Shown: positions 1-10,315, counted from the stretch's first letter. The stretch: 64,000 bases of DNA from Microbacterium sp. TNHR37B (GCF_001620065.1 NZ_LQGV01000001.1:434001-498000), one strand, 5' to 3'. Made by a program: numbers and translations. The notes: generated from the sequence alone by a model not told the origin.

Positions 1-104
1 GGTCTCCTTCGTCGGCGGACGCAGGCGCACGGCCTGTCGATTCCATCTTCCCGCTGCTCCGACGCGCAGGCTAGTGAGGTAGCCCTTACCGGGGCGGGAG
101 AGAT

Positions 105-128
105 ATTTATCTTGATGTCGAGATAAAT
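105..128. promoter_or_regulatory. Palindromic operator candidate beyond the DUF3159 gene
   Basis: The arms ATTTATCT and AGATAAAT are perfect inverted repeats around an interior TGATGTCG, giving a 24-base imperfect palindrome that is far more AT-rich than its surroundings. It lies just past the stop codon of the leftward DUF3159 gene, so it would sit upstream of any gene reading leftward out of the window. The shape resembles operators of dimeric MarR-type regulators; the regulator and target are inferred. The rest of positions 1-131 holds no gene I can support. Confidence 0.45.
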
Positions 129-131
129 CTA

Positions 132-932
132 TCACGCCGCGGGTGGCTCGACGCGCCGGTACAGAGCGCGGACCGTCAGCCAGGTGACCGCGACCAGGGG
201 CGCGAACAAGGGCAGACCCATCACGAGTTTCAGGGTGCCGAGCGTGGTGACGTCCCTGGCGAGGTAGAGCGGGAACTGCACGGCGAGGCGGAGGAAGAAC
301 AGGGCCGCCCACGCGATCGTGAGCCAGAAGAAGACCCGTCGTTTGCGGCGATCGGCGCGCCAGCTGGTTCCCTCGTTCATGAGGAAGCCAACGGCCAGAC
401 CGATCAGAGACCAGCCGACGAGGGCGGAGATCAGGAGGGCAGAGCCGTAGGCCGCATTCGTGATGAGGCCCGGCACGAAGTTGTCCTCGCCGCGGCCGGT
501 CCACAGCGCGAGCCCCGCGGCGACGGCGGCAGCGACCAGGCCTCCGAGGGCCGCGCTGAGGGTGGATCGCTGCACGAGTCGGATGACGGTGAACAGCGCG
601 GCCGATCCGACCGAGACGACGAGGGAGAGCACGAGATCGCGGGTGATCGTGAACAGGATGACGAAGGCGAGCCCGGGGACCACCGACTCGAAGATGCCGC
701 GCCATCCGCCCATCGCGGCCCAGACCACGTGACCGGTGCTGGCCTCACGGGAAGGATCGAGGCCGGCCCGTCGAGCCGCCCCGCCGAGCGCTTGGCTGAT
801 CAGTTCGGACGCGGTGGGCTCGGGGGGCGTCAGCCCGGGAGCAGTCGCTGCCGCGCCGCGCTCCGACGAGCTCTCGTCTGCCGGACCCGAGCCGATCGGC
901 GCGCCGCCCTGAGTGTCGCGGGCGTCGCTCAT
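132..932 (-). CDS. DUF3159 family membrane protein
   Basis: A 266-residue protein with a Pro/Ser/Gly/Glu-rich cytoplasmic N-terminus of about 70 residues followed by roughly six hydrophobic segments (for example around residues 80-100, 103-120, 128-145, 160-185 and 200-260). The pattern and neighbours match the DUF3159 integral membrane family of actinobacteria, whose biochemical role is unknown. The start overlaps the stop of the DUF3710 gene by four bases (TCAT on the plus strand, 929-932), so translation is probably coupled. It is the last gene of the dut-DUF3710-DUF3159 operon. Confidence 0.85.
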   Translation of the reverse strand: MSDARDTQGGAPIGSGPADESSSERGAAATAPGLTPPEPTASELISQALGGAARRAGLDPSREASTGHVVWAAMGGWRGIFESVVPGLAFVILFTITRDLVLSLVVSVGSAALFTVIRLVQRSTLSAALGGLVAAAVAAGLALWTGRGEDNFVPGLITNAAYGSALLISALVGWSLIGLAVGFLMNEGTSWRADRRKRRVFFWLTIAWAALFFLRLAVQFPLYLARDVTTLGTLKLVMGLPLFAPLVAVTWLTVRALYRRVEPPAA

Positions 933-1543
933 GCCGAACCGGGCGCGGCCGGCATCTTAAGCGGAATGAGATCACGGGGAGGCATGGGAGTGCTGCCCCG
1001 GACCACGACCAGGGAGCGGAAGAGGTCCTCGACCTTCTCAGCCGCGGCGACGTCCGCCGCGGCGGCGCCACCGATGACGCCGCGAAGGAACCACCGGGGG
1101 CCGTCGATCCCGACGAAACGTGCGATGCGCTTGCCGCTGGCGCCTTCCGCGCCGGCCACGACGGGCACTTCGGCGAGCAGCTCGGGGCCGAGCGGGCCCT
1201 CGCGCTCCTCGACGCGGCCGCCCTGCTGGCGGATCTGCTGTCGGATCTGCTCTCGCGTCTCATCCCACAGCCCGCTCGACCGAGGAGCAGCGAACGGCTG
1301 GACCTGAAGGGTGGACTCGGCGTAATCGAGTCCGACCGCCACGATCCGCTTGGTCTGCTCTTCCACCTCGAGACGGAGGTTCAGGCCTTCCCGAGGAAGG
1401 ACCTTGATCCCGCCCAGATCGATGTACGGCCGTACCGGATTGGCTTCGGACTCGTCGAACGGCCCGGCGCTGGCCCGGTCTGTGGGTGCTGCCTTCGGAC
1501 GGTCGCCGGGAGCGGGAGCCGCAGGTGACGTCGGATCGGTCAT
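929..1543 (-). CDS. DUF3710 domain-containing protein
   Basis: A 204-residue soluble protein. The first 40 residues are Pro/Ala/Asp-rich and probably disordered. The core begins near residue 38 with [16 protein letters not shown] and continues through a region containing [12 protein letters not shown] and [12 protein letters not shown], which are features of the DUF3710 family. Function is unknown. It overlaps dut upstream and the DUF3159 gene downstream by four bases each. The dut-DUF3710 pairing is conserved in many actinobacteria, but I infer no specific role from it. Confidence 0.85.
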   Translation of the reverse strand: MTDPTSPAAPAPGDRPKAAPTDRASAGPFDESEANPVRPYIDLGGIKVLPREGLNLRLEVEEQTKRIVAVGLDYAESTLQVQPFAAPRSSGLWDETREQIRQQIRQQGGRVEEREGPLGPELLAEVPVVAGAEGASGKRIARFVGIDGPRWFLRGVIGGAAAADVAAAEKVEDLFRSLVVVRGSTPMPPRDLIPLKMPAAPGSA

Positions 1544-1989
1544 GAGGTGCGTCCTGTCTGGTAGCCGGTGGAGCCGAAGCCGCCCTCCCCGCGCGTGCTG
1601 TCGGGGAGCTCGTCGACCGGGAGGAAGGTGGCACGGGTGACGGGCATGACGATCATCTGCGCGATGCGGTCGCCGGGCATGACCTCATAGGCGTTCTCGG
1701 TGTCCGTGTTGAGGAGGGAGACCTTGATCTCGCCACGATATCCGGCATCGACGGTGCCGGGTGAGTTCACGATCGTGATCCCGTGCTTGGCCGCCAGCCC
1801 GCTGCGCGGCACGACGAAAGCCGCGAAGCCCTCGGGGAGCGCGATACGTACGCCGGTCCCCACGAGAGCGCGCTGCCCCGGAGCCAAGGTCACGGCTTCG
1901 GCGGCGACCAGGTCCGCCCCCGCGTCGCCGGGGTGGGCGTAGGTCGGGAGGAGCGATGCGATGATGGGGATGTCCACACTTTGGATCAC
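1540..1989 (-). CDS. dut: dUTP diphosphatase (dUTPase)
   Basis: Hydrolyses dUTP to dUMP and diphosphate, keeping uracil out of DNA and feeding dTMP synthesis. The trimeric dUTPase motifs are all visible: HPGDAGADL (motif 1), [12 protein letters not shown] (motif 2), [12 protein letters not shown] (motif 3), PGDRIAQMI (motif 4) and the C-terminal GGFGSTG (motif 5). I chose the GTG at 1989 (149 residues) because the family starts just before VDIPI and a -10 box TACCCT lies six bases upstream on the coding strand, which suggests a leaderless mRNA. A GTG at 2007 would add six residues. It is the first gene of the three-gene operon. Confidence 0.95.
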   Translation of the reverse strand: MIQSVDIPIIASLLPTYAHPGDAGADLVAAEAVTLAPGQRALVGTGVRIALPEGFAAFVVPRSGLAAKHGITIVNSPGTVDAGYRGEIKVSLLNTDTENAYEVMPGDRIAQMIVMPVTRATFLPVDELPDSTRGEGGFGSTGYQTGRTS

Positions 1990-2013
1990 TCCACGAGGGT
2001 AATGCACAACGCC

Positions 2014-2490
2014 ATGACCGAACTGAGACCGTCCGCCGTCGAATATCGGGAGCGGTTGAGCCCATCGTTGTGGGTACTCGTCGCCGCGGCCGTCAGCGCG
2101 CCCATGGTCGCGCTCGTGTTCACCCCCATCGACGCGACGCTCGCGCTGGTGGCCGGTGTCGTTGTCGCGGTGGCGGTGACGGGCGGTTTGGTGGCCTCAG
2201 CCCCTGTGGTCGAGGTCCGGGACGGCGAGCTCCGCGTCGGCCCCGCACACATCCCCGTCGACCTCCTCGGCGAGGCCGAGACGGCGACGGGCGAGGATGC
2301 ACGGCAGGCACGAGGGCCGGGCCTCGCCCGCACGGCGTGGCATCTGTTGCGTCCGGGGATCGACGGCGTGGTTCGGGTTCCCGTCGACGATCCGCGTGAT
2401 CCGGTGACCGAGTGGGTGTTCTCCTCGAGGACGCCGGATCGAGTGGCGGCCGCCGTTCGCCGCGCGAGGACGGCCGCCGTCAGCGGCTGA
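2014..2490 (+). CDS. DUF3093 family membrane protein
   Basis: A 158-residue protein that begins with a charged YRERL segment, then has two closely spaced hydrophobic helices (about residues 20-38 and 42-62) and a soluble C-terminal domain ending in an Arg/Ala-rich helix. This is the DUF3093 layout. The gene is divergent from dut with almost no intergenic space, so the two promoters overlap. ATG 2014 fits a leaderless start after TAATGC; an in-frame ATG at 2002 would add four residues. Its stop abuts the stop of the DUF4193 gene. Function unknown. Confidence 0.8.
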   Translation: MTELRPSAVEYRERLSPSLWVLVAAAVSAPMVALVFTPIDATLALVAGVVVAVAVTGGLVASAPVVEVRDGELRVGPAHIPVDLLGEAETATGEDARQARGPGLARTAWHLLRPGIDGVVRVPVDDPRDPVTEWVFSSRTPDRVAAAVRRARTAAVSG

Positions 2491-2784
2491 TCAGGCCGCG
2501 CACTCCACGCATACCGCCCCTGCGGCGGACTCGTGGTCGATCTGGGTACGGTGCTTCACGAGGAAGCACTCGATGCAGGTGAACTCGTCCTCCTGCGGGG
2601 GCAGCACGACGACGTCCAACTCCAGGTCGGACAGGTCGGCGCCGGGCAGCTCGAACCCCGAGGGGTTGTCGGCGTCCTCGGAGTCAACCGATCCGGACAG
2701 CTTGTCGGGGACGCGTTCCTTCAGAGCCTCGATCGACTCGCTGTCGTCTTCGGTCTTGCGGGGGGCGTCGTAATCCGTAGCCAT
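2491..2784 (-). CDS. DUF4193 family zinc-ribbon-like protein
   Basis: A small acidic protein of 97 residues. Two CxxC pairs at C70/C73 and C92/C95 near the C-terminus probably bind one metal ion. The N-terminal half is rich in Asp, Glu and Ser and probably disordered. Size, acidic N-terminus and cysteine spacing match DUF4193, which is strongly conserved beside dut and sepH in actinobacteria but has no assigned function. It is divergent from sepH across about 220 bases that hold both promoters; I could not identify clear boxes there. Confidence 0.85.
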   Translation of the reverse strand: MATDYDAPRKTEDDSESIEALKERVPDKLSGSVDSEDADNPSGFELPGADLSDLELDVVVLPPQEDEFTCIECFLVKHRTQIDHESAAGAVCVECAA

Positions 2785-3005
2785 GCTCGAACGTCTCTAC
2801 TTCCAGGGTTTGCGTGGGGTCGCGGCCCGAATCGGGCGGCCATAGTTTGCACGACGCCACCACATTTCGCAAATGCCGCCCGGATCCCACTGATTTCCGG
2901 CGGGTGCGTCGCGTGAAACTCGCGGCGCGCCCCCGATATTCCCGACCATGTCGAGTGCCTGTGACACCATGGGCGCACACCCAGGATCTGGAGGCGCGTT
3001 TCCGC

Positions 3006-4058
3006 ATGGAACAGCTCAAAGTCATCGGCATCGAAGACGGCGTGCTCGTGCTCGCCACCGAGTCGGGCGACCGCTTCTCGTTGCCCGTCGACGAGACGCT
3101 CCGGTCGCACCTGCGCCGCGTGACGCGCGACCACGAGTCGCGTGCGGCCCGTCCCAGCCCTCGGGAGATCCAGTCCCACATCCGCGCCGGCATGTCGGCG
3201 GAAGAGGTCGCGACGCTTCTCGGCGTCCGGGTCGAGGACGTGGCCCGCTTCGAGGGTCCTGTCCTCGCCGAGCGAGAGCACATCGTGGGTCAGGCGCTCG
3301 CGGTCCCGGTTCTCATCAGCGGCGAGCTCGATCCCGACGCGCAGCCGACATTCGGCGCCGCGGTCCGCGCGAAGCTCGCCGAGGCGGGAGCGACCGGTGA
3401 GCGCTGGACCAGCTGGCGGGAGCAGAACGGCTGGATCGTGAAGCTCGAGTTCACGGCGGGCGACGTCGACCACGACGCCCGGTGGACGTTCGATCCGAAA
3501 CGGGCCACCCTGGCCCCGCAGAACGCCGATGCGACGCAGCTGTCTCGGCAAGGCTCTCTGCCGGAAGGGCTCATCCCGCGGCTGCGGGCGCTGGACTCCT
3601 CCGGGGTGAAGGACGCGTCCCGGTTCGACAGTGGCGCTTTCGGCCCGCGCCGTGTCCCGGATGCGCAGTTGGAGACGCCCGAGGTCCGCGAGCCTGCCAG
3701 CCCGGCGGTGCAGCAGGCCGCCATCAAGCGGGCTCCCGAACAAGGCGTGACCTCCACCGACACGGCCGATCTCCTCGAAGCCCTCCGTCGGCGGCGCGGG
3801 CAGCGCGAGGCCATGCCGGCGGAGCCGGCGTCATCCGACCAGCGCGTCGACTCCTCGCCCGTGGCCCTGTTCGACGCTCTGGAGCCCGGCTACGAGGAGG
3901 CGGCTCCCCAGACGGACGCTCCGTCTTCGGACGATCCAGCGCCGGCGAATGTGAATGGCGACGGAGCGGCCTCGGCGGAATCCTCTCGCCGTAAGGGGCG
4001 CACGTCCATGCCGTCCTGGGACGAGATCGTCTTCGGCGCGCGCACCGAAGACGGCTGA
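3006..4058 (+). CDS. sepH: Septation protein SepH
   Basis: A 350-residue actinobacterial cell-division protein. Characterised SepH binds FtsZ and promotes filament assembly at the septum. The N-terminal DUF3071 domain begins at MEQLKVIGI and includes a helix-turn-helix-like stretch (about residues 55-90) around AGMSAEEVATLLGV. A long low-complexity Ala/Pro/Asp region follows, ending in the conserved SMPSWDEIVFG motif. ATG 3006 is chosen over longer in-frame starts because the family begins here and GGAGG lies 11 bases upstream. Location beside DUF4193 and DUF3093 is the usual actinobacterial arrangement. Confidence 0.92.
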   Translation: MEQLKVIGIEDGVLVLATESGDRFSLPVDETLRSHLRRVTRDHESRAARPSPREIQSHIRAGMSAEEVATLLGVRVEDVARFEGPVLAEREHIVGQALAVPVLISGELDPDAQPTFGAAVRAKLAEAGATGERWTSWREQNGWIVKLEFTAGDVDHDARWTFDPKRATLAPQNADATQLSRQGSLPEGLIPRLRALDSSGVKDASRFDSGAFGPRRVPDAQLETPEVREPASPAVQQAAIKRAPEQGVTSTDTADLLEALRRRRGQREAMPAEPASSDQRVDSSPVALFDALEPGYEEAAPQTDAPSSDDPAPANVNGDGAASAESSRRKGRTSMPSWDEIVFGARTEDG

Positions 4059-4068
4059 GGCCGACCGG

Positions 4069-5202
4069 TCAGCGGCTGAACGCCCCGAGTCGGACGAGCG
4101 GAACAATGCGCTCCTGATCGGTGAGTGAGCCGTGCTGCCCGATCATCCGCTGGGGCTTCTTGTCCGGCTCTCGGTCGTCGTAGTACGCAATCGCGCTGCG
4201 CGCGGCGACGAGCACATCACCGATCCGCGGCGCTACCGCCTGCTCGACGCGGGGTCCGAACAGGCCTGCGTCGATGGCCTCCGCTCGTGACATCACCCAC
4301 GACCTCGCGTGCTCGCTCTCTCGCCAGCGGGAGAGGACACGATCAGCGGAACCGGTCTCGGTGTAGAGGTGCAGCATGCGTGGCTCCCCCGCGACCACGT
4401 CCACCTCGTCGACGAGCGGATCGCCCTCCCGCAGGAGGACGTGCTTGTGCGCAGGCACGTCGACCATGCCGTGATCCGCGGTCACGAGCGCGCCGGTGCC
4501 CGCTGGCAGCGCCCGGGTGAACGTCTCCAGGTCCCGGTCGAGGTCCTCCAGAGCGGTCAACCATCGAGTGCTCTCCCATCCCGACGCGTGGCCGACGGTG
4601 TCGAGTTCGGGCACATAGACGTAGACGAGGGCGCCGTCGTGCACACGCACCGCCTCCACCGCCCTCGCCAGCCGCTCCGCTACCGAGCCGGCCGCGAGGA
4701 AAGTGGCGCCGCGCTGGATCGCCGTCGTGAACCCGGTTCCGGCGTACAGCCCCTTGGAGACGACGAAGCACGGCCTCCCCCGCGAGGCTTCGAGCTCGAA
4801 GAGAGGAGAGGACCGTTGCCACAGGAGCGGGTCGAGGCCGTCGCTCTCCCACCCCTTGAGCTGGTTGACCGCTCTTCCGGTCTCGGGCACGCGCACGCGG
4901 TATCCCACGATGCCGTGTTCACCGGCCGGCCGACCGGTCAACAGGCTCGTGAGCGAGGTCGCGGTCGTGGAGGGAAAGCCGGCGCGCACGGCATCGGCTT
5001 TCGCCAGTCTCGACGACAGGAAACGCGCGTGGCCGGAGCGGGCGGTGAGGTTGGCGCGGCCGAGCCCGTCGACGAGGACGACGATCGCCGACCGCGCGGG
5101 TGGGAACCAGTCCCCGCCACCCTCCAGCGCGGCAATCGTCTGTGACACGACGTCGGTGAGGCTCCGGGCGCTCGGCGGGTCCGCGGGTAGGCTGAGTGGC
5201 AT
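4069..5202 (-). CDS. Alkaline phosphatase superfamily protein (nucleotide pyrophosphatase/phosphodiesterase type)
   Basis: A 377-residue enzyme of the type I phosphodiesterase/nucleotide pyrophosphatase fold. Metal-site features include IVVLVDGLG near residue 41, the nucleophile region [16 protein letters not shown] with its Thr/Ser, [12 protein letters not shown], and [10 protein letters not shown]. No signal peptide is seen, so it is probably cytoplasmic; the substrate cannot be read from sequence. ATG 5202 is preferred because the homologous region starts soon after and GAGACT stands seven bases upstream as a -10 candidate. It is convergent with sepH and divergent from the parC-like gene. 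Confidence 0.8.
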   Translation of the reverse strand: MPLSLPADPPSARSLTDVVSQTIAALEGGGDWFPPARSAIVVLVDGLGRANLTARSGHARFLSSRLAKADAVRAGFPSTTATSLTSLLTGRPAGEHGIVGYRVRVPETGRAVNQLKGWESDGLDPLLWQRSSPLFELEASRGRPCFVVSKGLYAGTGFTTAIQRGATFLAAGSVAERLARAVEAVRVHDGALVYVYVPELDTVGHASGWESTRWLTALEDLDRDLETFTRALPAGTGALVTADHGMVDVPAHKHVLLREGDPLVDEVDVVAGEPRMLHLYTETGSADRVLSRWRESEHARSWVMSRAEAIDAGLFGPRVEQAVAPRIGDVLVAARSAIAYYDDREPDKKPQRMIGQHGSLTDQERIVPLVRLGAFSR

Positions 5203-5300
5203 CGGGGTCAGTCTCGCACACGGCACCCGTTCCCCCGCGGATCGCGGGATCGGCTCGACGATCCCGCGCCGCCCGCTCGTCCCGGAGGACCACTCGATCC

Positions 5301-7757
5301 ATGGCCGCCTCGCGCAACAGCCCCGTGCCCGCTGGTGAACGTATCGAGGACGTCGACGTCTCCGCCGAGATGCAGGGATCCTTCCTCGAGTACGCCTACT
5401 CGGTCATCTACTCGCGTGCGCTCCCCGACGCGCGCGACGGTCTCAAGCCCGTCCAGCGACGGATCCTCTTCCAGATGGCCGATATGGGATTGCGTCCCGA
5501 TCGCGGGCACGTCAAGAGCGCCCGCGTCGTCGGCGAAGTGATGGGCAAGCTCCATCCCCACGGCGACTCCGCGATCTACGACGCCCTCGTGCGGCTCGCG
5601 CAGGACTTCGCGCTGCGCGTGCCGCTCGTCGACGGGCATGGGAACTTCGGCTCGCTCGACGACGGCCCGGCGGCGGCTCGCTATACCGAGGCGAGGCTGG
5701 CTCCCTCGGCGCTCGCGCTGACGGAGAACCTCGACGAGGACGTGGTGGACTTCGTCCCCAACTACGATGGCCAATTCCAGCAGCCCGACGTGCTGCCGGC
5801 GGCCTTCCCCAATCTCCTGGTCAACGGGACCACGGGCATCGCGGTGGGGATGGCGACGAACATGGCGCCGCACAACCTCATCGAGGTGGTCTCGGCGGCC
5901 GTGCACCTGCTGGACAACCCCGATGCCACGCTGGAAGAGCTGATGGAGTTCGTCCCCGGCCCCGACCTCCCCGGCGGCGGCGTCATCGTGGGGCTCGACG
6001 GTGTGAAAGACGCCTACGCGACGGGTCGCGGGACGTTCCGCACGCGCGCGAAGGTATCGGTCGAGTCGCTCGGTCCGCGCCGCACGGGTCTGGTCGTGAC
6101 CGAGCTGCCCTACATGGTCGGACCGGAACGTGTCATCGAGAAGATCAAGGACGCGGTCGGCGCGAAGAAGCTCACCGGGATCGCGGACGTCGTCGACCTC
6201 ACCGACCGCAACCACGGGCTGCGGCTGGTCATCGGGATCAAGACCGGCTTCGATCCTCAGGCCGTCCTGGAGCAGCTGTACCGACTGACTCCGCTCGAGG
6301 ACTCCTTCGGCATCAACAACGTCGCCCTCGTCGACGGGCAACCGCAGACGCTCGGGCTGAAGGATCTGCTCCGGGTCTACCTCGACCATCGCATCCAGGT
6401 CATCACTCGCCGTAGCCGCTTCCGGCTCGCTCGACGCCGCGAGCGTCTCCATCTCGTGGAGGGGCTCCTCATCGCGATCGTCGACATCGACGAGGTGATC
6501 CAGGTGATCCGCACCTCGGATGACGGGGAGCAGGCGCGGTCCCGGCTGATGGATGTCTTCGACCTCTCGCAGCCGCAGGCGGAGTACATCCTCGAGCTGC
6601 GACTGCGGCGGCTGACGAAGTTCTCCCGTATCGAGCTCGAGAACGAGCGCGACGCTCTGAACGCGGAGATCGCCGCGTTGGAGGAACTGCTCGCCAGCGA
6701 GACCCTGCTGCGCGGCCAGGTCGCCCGCGAGCTCGAGGCGGCCGCGGAGGCGTACGGCACTCCCCGTCGGACGCTTCTGCTCAATGGCGGACCGGTTGCC
6801 GCACGGTCGCGTTCGGCGAAGCCGGCCGATCTGCAGATCGCCGACGCGCCTTGCCGCGTGTTCCTCTCTGCGACGGGGCGCATGGTGCGGGCGGAGCTGA
6901 GCGATGACCTGCTCGGAGGAGGGGGCGTCGTGCCGCCGACGCGGCGCTCCAAGCACGACGCCGTCCGGGCGGCCGTCGACGCGACGACGCGGGGCGACGT
7001 GGGCGCGATCACGACGTCCGGCCGCCTGATTCGCTTCTCCCCCGTCGACCTTCCCTCCGTGCCGGCGAACTCGGTACAGCTGGCCGCGGGGGCCCGAGCC
7101 GACCAGTACCTGGCTCTCGGTGCGGGCGAGCACGTCGTCACGATCGTGCCGCTGACCGAGGGGCCTCCGATCGCACTCGGAACGGCGCAGGGCATCGTCA
7201 AGCGCGTGTCGGCCGCGGAGCTTCCGGCAGGCAAGCATGACGTCGAGATCATCTCCCTCAAGCCCGGGGATCGTGTGGTCGGGGCGGGGCCCGCCCCCGA
7301 CGACGCCGAGCTGCTGTTCGTCACGAGCGACGCCCAGCTGCTGCGCTTCGATGCGTCGGCGGTCCGGCCGCAAGGGCGTGCGGCGGGAGGCATGGCGGGG
7401 ATCCGGGTGGCGGACGGAGAGCGAGTCATCTTCTTCTCGCCGCTGTCGGCCCGCGACGATGCCGTCGTGGTGACGGTGGCCGGTTCGACCGACTCGCTGC
7501 TGGGTGCCGACGCGGGAAGCGGAAAGGTCTCCGCCCTGTCCGAGTTCCCGGCGAAGGGTCGTGCCACCGGTGGTGTGCGCGCCCAGCGCTTCTTGAAGGG
7601 TGAGAACACCCTCAGCCTCGCCTGGGTGGGAACCGACCCGCGCGCTGTCGGTCCGGATGGCGCGGTGCGGTCGCTGCCCGACGCCGGAGCGAAGCGCGAC
7701 GCGTCGGGTGTCGCGCTCGACGCGGTGATCGGCGCCGTAGGCTCCCCGATCGGCTGA
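5301..7757 (+). CDS. parC: DNA topoisomerase IV / gyrase subunit A (ParC-like)
   Basis: An 818-residue type IIA topoisomerase A subunit that breaks and rejoins DNA with the ATPase subunit encoded nearby. The breakage-reunion domain begins around residue 25, with [21 protein letters not shown] and the catalytic tyrosine Y128 in RYTE. A coiled-coil segment (about residues 440-500) and a C-terminal beta-pinwheel follow. ATG 5301 has GGAGGA 11 bases upstream. Actinobacteria usually keep gyrAB near the origin, so this second copy beside sigA is the parC-like one; gyrase versus topo IV activity is inferred from position. It is convergent with the parE-like gene. Confidence 0.87.
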   Translation: MAASRNSPVPAGERIEDVDVSAEMQGSFLEYAYSVIYSRALPDARDGLKPVQRRILFQMADMGLRPDRGHVKSARVVGEVMGKLHPHGDSAIYDALVRLAQDFALRVPLVDGHGNFGSLDDGPAAARYTEARLAPSALALTENLDEDVVDFVPNYDGQFQQPDVLPAAFPNLLVNGTTGIAVGMATNMAPHNLIEVVSAAVHLLDNPDATLEELMEFVPGPDLPGGGVIVGLDGVKDAYATGRGTFRTRAKVSVESLGPRRTGLVVTELPYMVGPERVIEKIKDAVGAKKLTGIADVVDLTDRNHGLRLVIGIKTGFDPQAVLEQLYRLTPLEDSFGINNVALVDGQPQTLGLKDLLRVYLDHRIQVITRRSRFRLARRRERLHLVEGLLIAIVDIDEVIQVIRTSDDGEQARSRLMDVFDLSQPQAEYILELRLRRLTKFSRIELENERDALNAEIAALEELLASETLLRGQVARELEAAAEAYGTPRRTLLLNGGPVAARSRSAKPADLQIADAPCRVFLSATGRMVRAELSDDLLGGGGVVPPTRRSKHDAVRAAVDATTRGDVGAITTSGRLIRFSPVDLPSVPANSVQLAAGARADQYLALGAGEHVVTIVPLTEGPPIALGTAQGIVKRVSAAELPAGKHDVEIISLKPGDRVVGAGPAPDDAELLFVTSDAQLLRFDASAVRPQGRAAGGMAGIRVADGERVIFFSPLSARDDAVVVTVAGSTDSLLGADAGSGKVSALSEFPAKGRATGGVRAQRFLKGENTLSLAWVGTDPRAVGPDGAVRSLPDAGAKRDASGVALDAVIGAVGSPIG

Positions 7758-7813
7758 GCGTCCGGCGGCCTCGGCCGTCCGGCCGGACAAGGCCGGCGGC
7801 ACGCGGGGCCGGG

Positions 7814-9883
7814 TCAGGCGTCGATAGCCTCGCGGTCCAGGCGGTCGGCGGAAGACACGATGAAGTCGCGTCGGGGTGACACGTCGCTTCCCATCAAGAG
7901 CTCGAACACGTGGGCGGCGGCCTCGGCGTCCTGCACGCGGACCCGCCGCAGAGTGCGACCGGCGCGGTCCATCGTCGTGGTCGCGAGCTGATCGGCATCC
8001 ATCTCGCCCAGACCCTTGTACCGCTGCACGGGCTCCTGCCAGCGTCTGCCCGACTTCTGGAGGCGGTTGAGCAGCGCGTGGAGCTCCTGCTCGCTGTAGG
8101 TGTAGATCGTCTCGTTCGGCTTGGAGCCCGGGTTGATCGCGATCACCCGGTGCAGCGGGGGCACGGCGGCGTAGACCCGCCCCTCCTCGATGAGAGGGCG
8201 CATGTAGCGGAAGAACAGCGTCAGCAAGAGCGTACGGATGTGCGCGCCGTCGACGTCGGCGTCGCTCATCAGGATGATCTTTCCGTACCGGGCGCCGGCG
8301 AGGTCGAAAGAGCGCCCCGACCCGGCGCCGATGGTCTGGATGATCGCGGCGCACTCTGCGTTGGAGAGCATGTCGCTGATCGAGGCCTTCTGCACGTTGA
8401 GGATCTTTCCTCGGATGGGCAGCAGCGCCTGGTACTCGCTGTTGCGCGCGTGCTTGGCCGTGCCGAGGGCCGAGTCGCCCTCGACGATGAAGAGCTCCGA
8501 CTCGGCGACGTCGTTGCTGCGGCAGTCGGCGAGCTTCGCCGGCAGCGAGGACGATTCCAGCGCGTTCTTCCGGCGCTGGGTCTCCTTGTGCGTACGCGCA
8601 GAGATGCGCGCCTTCATCTCGGCGACGACCTTGTCCAGCAGCAGCGCCGTCTGAGCCTTGTCGTCGCGTTTGGTCGACGCGAACCGAGCGTTCAGCTCCT
8701 TCGTCACGACGCCCGCGACGATCGCGCGAACGGCGGGGGTGCCGAGGATCTCCTTCGTCTGCCCCTCGAACTGGGGCTCCGGCAGCCGCACCGTCAACAC
8801 GGCGGTCAGACCGGCGAGGATGTCGTCCTTCTCGATCTTGTCGTTGCCGACCTTGAGTCGTCGAGCGTTCTGGTCGACCTGGGTGCGAAGCACCTTCATC
8901 AGACCCTGCTCGAAGCCGGCTTGGTGAGTGCCGCCCTTGGGCGTCGCGATGATGTTGACGAAAGAGCGGAACGTCGTGTCGTACCCCGTCCCCCACCGCA
9001 ACGCGATGTCGACGTGACACGTCCGCTCCACATCGGTCGGGATCATGGCGCCGCTGTCCTGCAGCACGGGAACGGTCTCGGTGAAGGTTCCCTCACCGGT
9101 CAGTCGCCACGTGTCGGTCACGGCCGCGTCGGCGGCGAGGAAGTCCGCGAACTCGGAGATGCCCCCGTCGAACCGGTAGCTCGTCTCGGTGCGTTCCTCG
9201 CCTCGCTCATCCGCGATGACGATCTCGAGACCCGGCACCAGGAACGCGGTCTGCCGCGCGCGCTGCACGAGCTCGTCGAGATGGAAGGACGCGTCTTTCG
9301 TGAAGATCTGACGGTCGGCCCAGTAGCGGATGCGTGTGCCGGTGACACCCTTGGCGGTCTTTCCGATGACGCGGAGCTCCGAGGACGCCTCGAAGGGCCG
9401 GAATGCGGCGTCCGGCTCGGGCCCGTCGAAGACGCCCGGCTCGCCGCGATGGAACGACATGGCGTAGGTCTTGCCGCCGCGGTCGACCTCGACGTCCAGC
9501 CTCTCGGAGAGCGCGTTGACGACCGAGGCGCCCACGCCGTGGAGCCCTCCCGATGCGGCGTAGGAACCGCCGCCGAACTTGCCGCCGGCGTGAAGCTTGG
9601 TGAAGACCACTTCGACGCCGGTGAGCCCTGTTCGGGGTTCGACGTCGACGGGGATCCCGCGCGCGCGGTCGCGGACCTCGACGCTGCCGTCGGCGTGGAG
9701 GACGATATCGATCCGGTCACCGAAGCCGCCCAGCGCCTCGTCGACCGCATTGTCGATGATCTCCCACACGCAGTGCATGAGACCGCGCGAATCGGTGGAG
9801 CCGATGTACATGCCGGGACGTTTGCGGACCGCTTCGAGCCCTTCGAGCACCTGAAGATGGTGGGCGGAATACTCGGAGGTCAC
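7814..9883 (-). CDS. parE: DNA topoisomerase IV / gyrase subunit B (ParE-like)
   Basis: A 689-residue ATPase subunit partnering the adjacent A subunit. The GHKL ATPase domain shows VRKRPGMYIGS, EIIDNAVDEAL and the GGLHGVGAS glycine loop; the TOPRIM domain shows EGDSALG and the metal-binding DADVDGAHI; the C-terminus carries the A-subunit contact region ending near FIVSSADRLD. The start is taken as GTG 9883 because the family begins at about SEYSAHHLQVLEGLEAV and TATCCT stands eight bases upstream, favouring a leaderless mRNA. An in-frame start at 9928 would add 15 unconserved residues. Confidence 0.88.
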   Translation of the reverse strand: MTSEYSAHHLQVLEGLEAVRKRPGMYIGSTDSRGLMHCVWEIIDNAVDEALGGFGDRIDIVLHADGSVEVRDRARGIPVDVEPRTGLTGVEVVFTKLHAGGKFGGGSYAASGGLHGVGASVVNALSERLDVEVDRGGKTYAMSFHRGEPGVFDGPEPDAAFRPFEASSELRVIGKTAKGVTGTRIRYWADRQIFTKDASFHLDELVQRARQTAFLVPGLEIVIADERGEERTETSYRFDGGISEFADFLAADAAVTDTWRLTGEGTFTETVPVLQDSGAMIPTDVERTCHVDIALRWGTGYDTTFRSFVNIIATPKGGTHQAGFEQGLMKVLRTQVDQNARRLKVGNDKIEKDDILAGLTAVLTVRLPEPQFEGQTKEILGTPAVRAIVAGVVTKELNARFASTKRDDKAQTALLLDKVVAEMKARISARTHKETQRRKNALESSSLPAKLADCRSNDVAESELFIVEGDSALGTAKHARNSEYQALLPIRGKILNVQKASISDMLSNAECAAIIQTIGAGSGRSFDLAGARYGKIILMSDADVDGAHIRTLLLTLFFRYMRPLIEEGRVYAAVPPLHRVIAINPGSKPNETIYTYSEQELHALLNRLQKSGRRWQEPVQRYKGLGEMDADQLATTTMDRAGRTLRRVRVQDAEAAAHVFELLMGSDVSPRRDFIVSSADRLDREAIDA

Positions 9884-10075
9884 AGTGCTCAAGGATATCC
9901 GGGGCTCCCGACCCCGCGAGCGCGACACACGTCGCGGCCCGCGATGTCCCGCGACCTTGCCGAAACACCGTACGCGCAGAGCGAAATGTGACCGGGGGCG
10001 GGCATGCTCGACGGCATCGCGTGGTTGTATTGCACAGATCCCAACTGGAGTTCAGGCACTGAGGAGGCACCCAGA

Positions 10076-10288
10076 ATGAGCATCTCGACAACCGCAGAGC
10101 AGGGCGTCCTCGAGCACCGCCTGACCGCGGCCGACCGCTGCGATTCCTGCGGGGCGCAGGCGTACATCGCGGCGGAGGTCAATGGCAGCGAACTGCTCTT
10201 CTGTGCGCACCACGGGCGCAAGTACGAGGAGAAGCTGCGCAGCGTCGCGACGTCGTGGCACGACGAGACCGATCGCCTGCTGGCCTGA
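10076..10288 (+). CDS. DUF7455 family small zinc-binding-like protein
   Basis: A 70-residue protein with the motif DRCDSCGAQAY followed by GSELLFCAHHGRKY, in which two Cys plus a later Cys-x-x-His could bind zinc. This pattern is typical of the actinobacterial DUF7455 family found close to sigA; the function is unknown. ATG 10076 has a strong GAGGAGG ribosome site about eight bases upstream, which rules out the longer frame starting near 10004. It stands alone, facing the ATP-grasp operon. Confidence 0.85.
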   Translation: MSISTTAEQGVLEHRLTAADRCDSCGAQAYIAAEVNGSELLFCAHHGRKYEEKLRSVATSWHDETDRLLA

Positions 10289-10315
10289 GCCGGCCCGTCT
10301 CTTCCCGCGGCCCGG

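Noticed and set aside
7758..7813. GC-rich inverted repeats between parC-like and parE-like genes (GTCCGGCCGGAC palindrome)
   Set aside because: Self-complementary but short and mismatched, with no T-run; not strong enough to call a terminator.
5208..9020. Long minus-strand open frame (over 1,200 codons) across the parC-like gene
   Set aside because: It is antisense to a fully conserved topoisomerase gene; composition is Arg/Asp/His/Gly-rich, typical of high-GC shadow frames, and no domain is seen.
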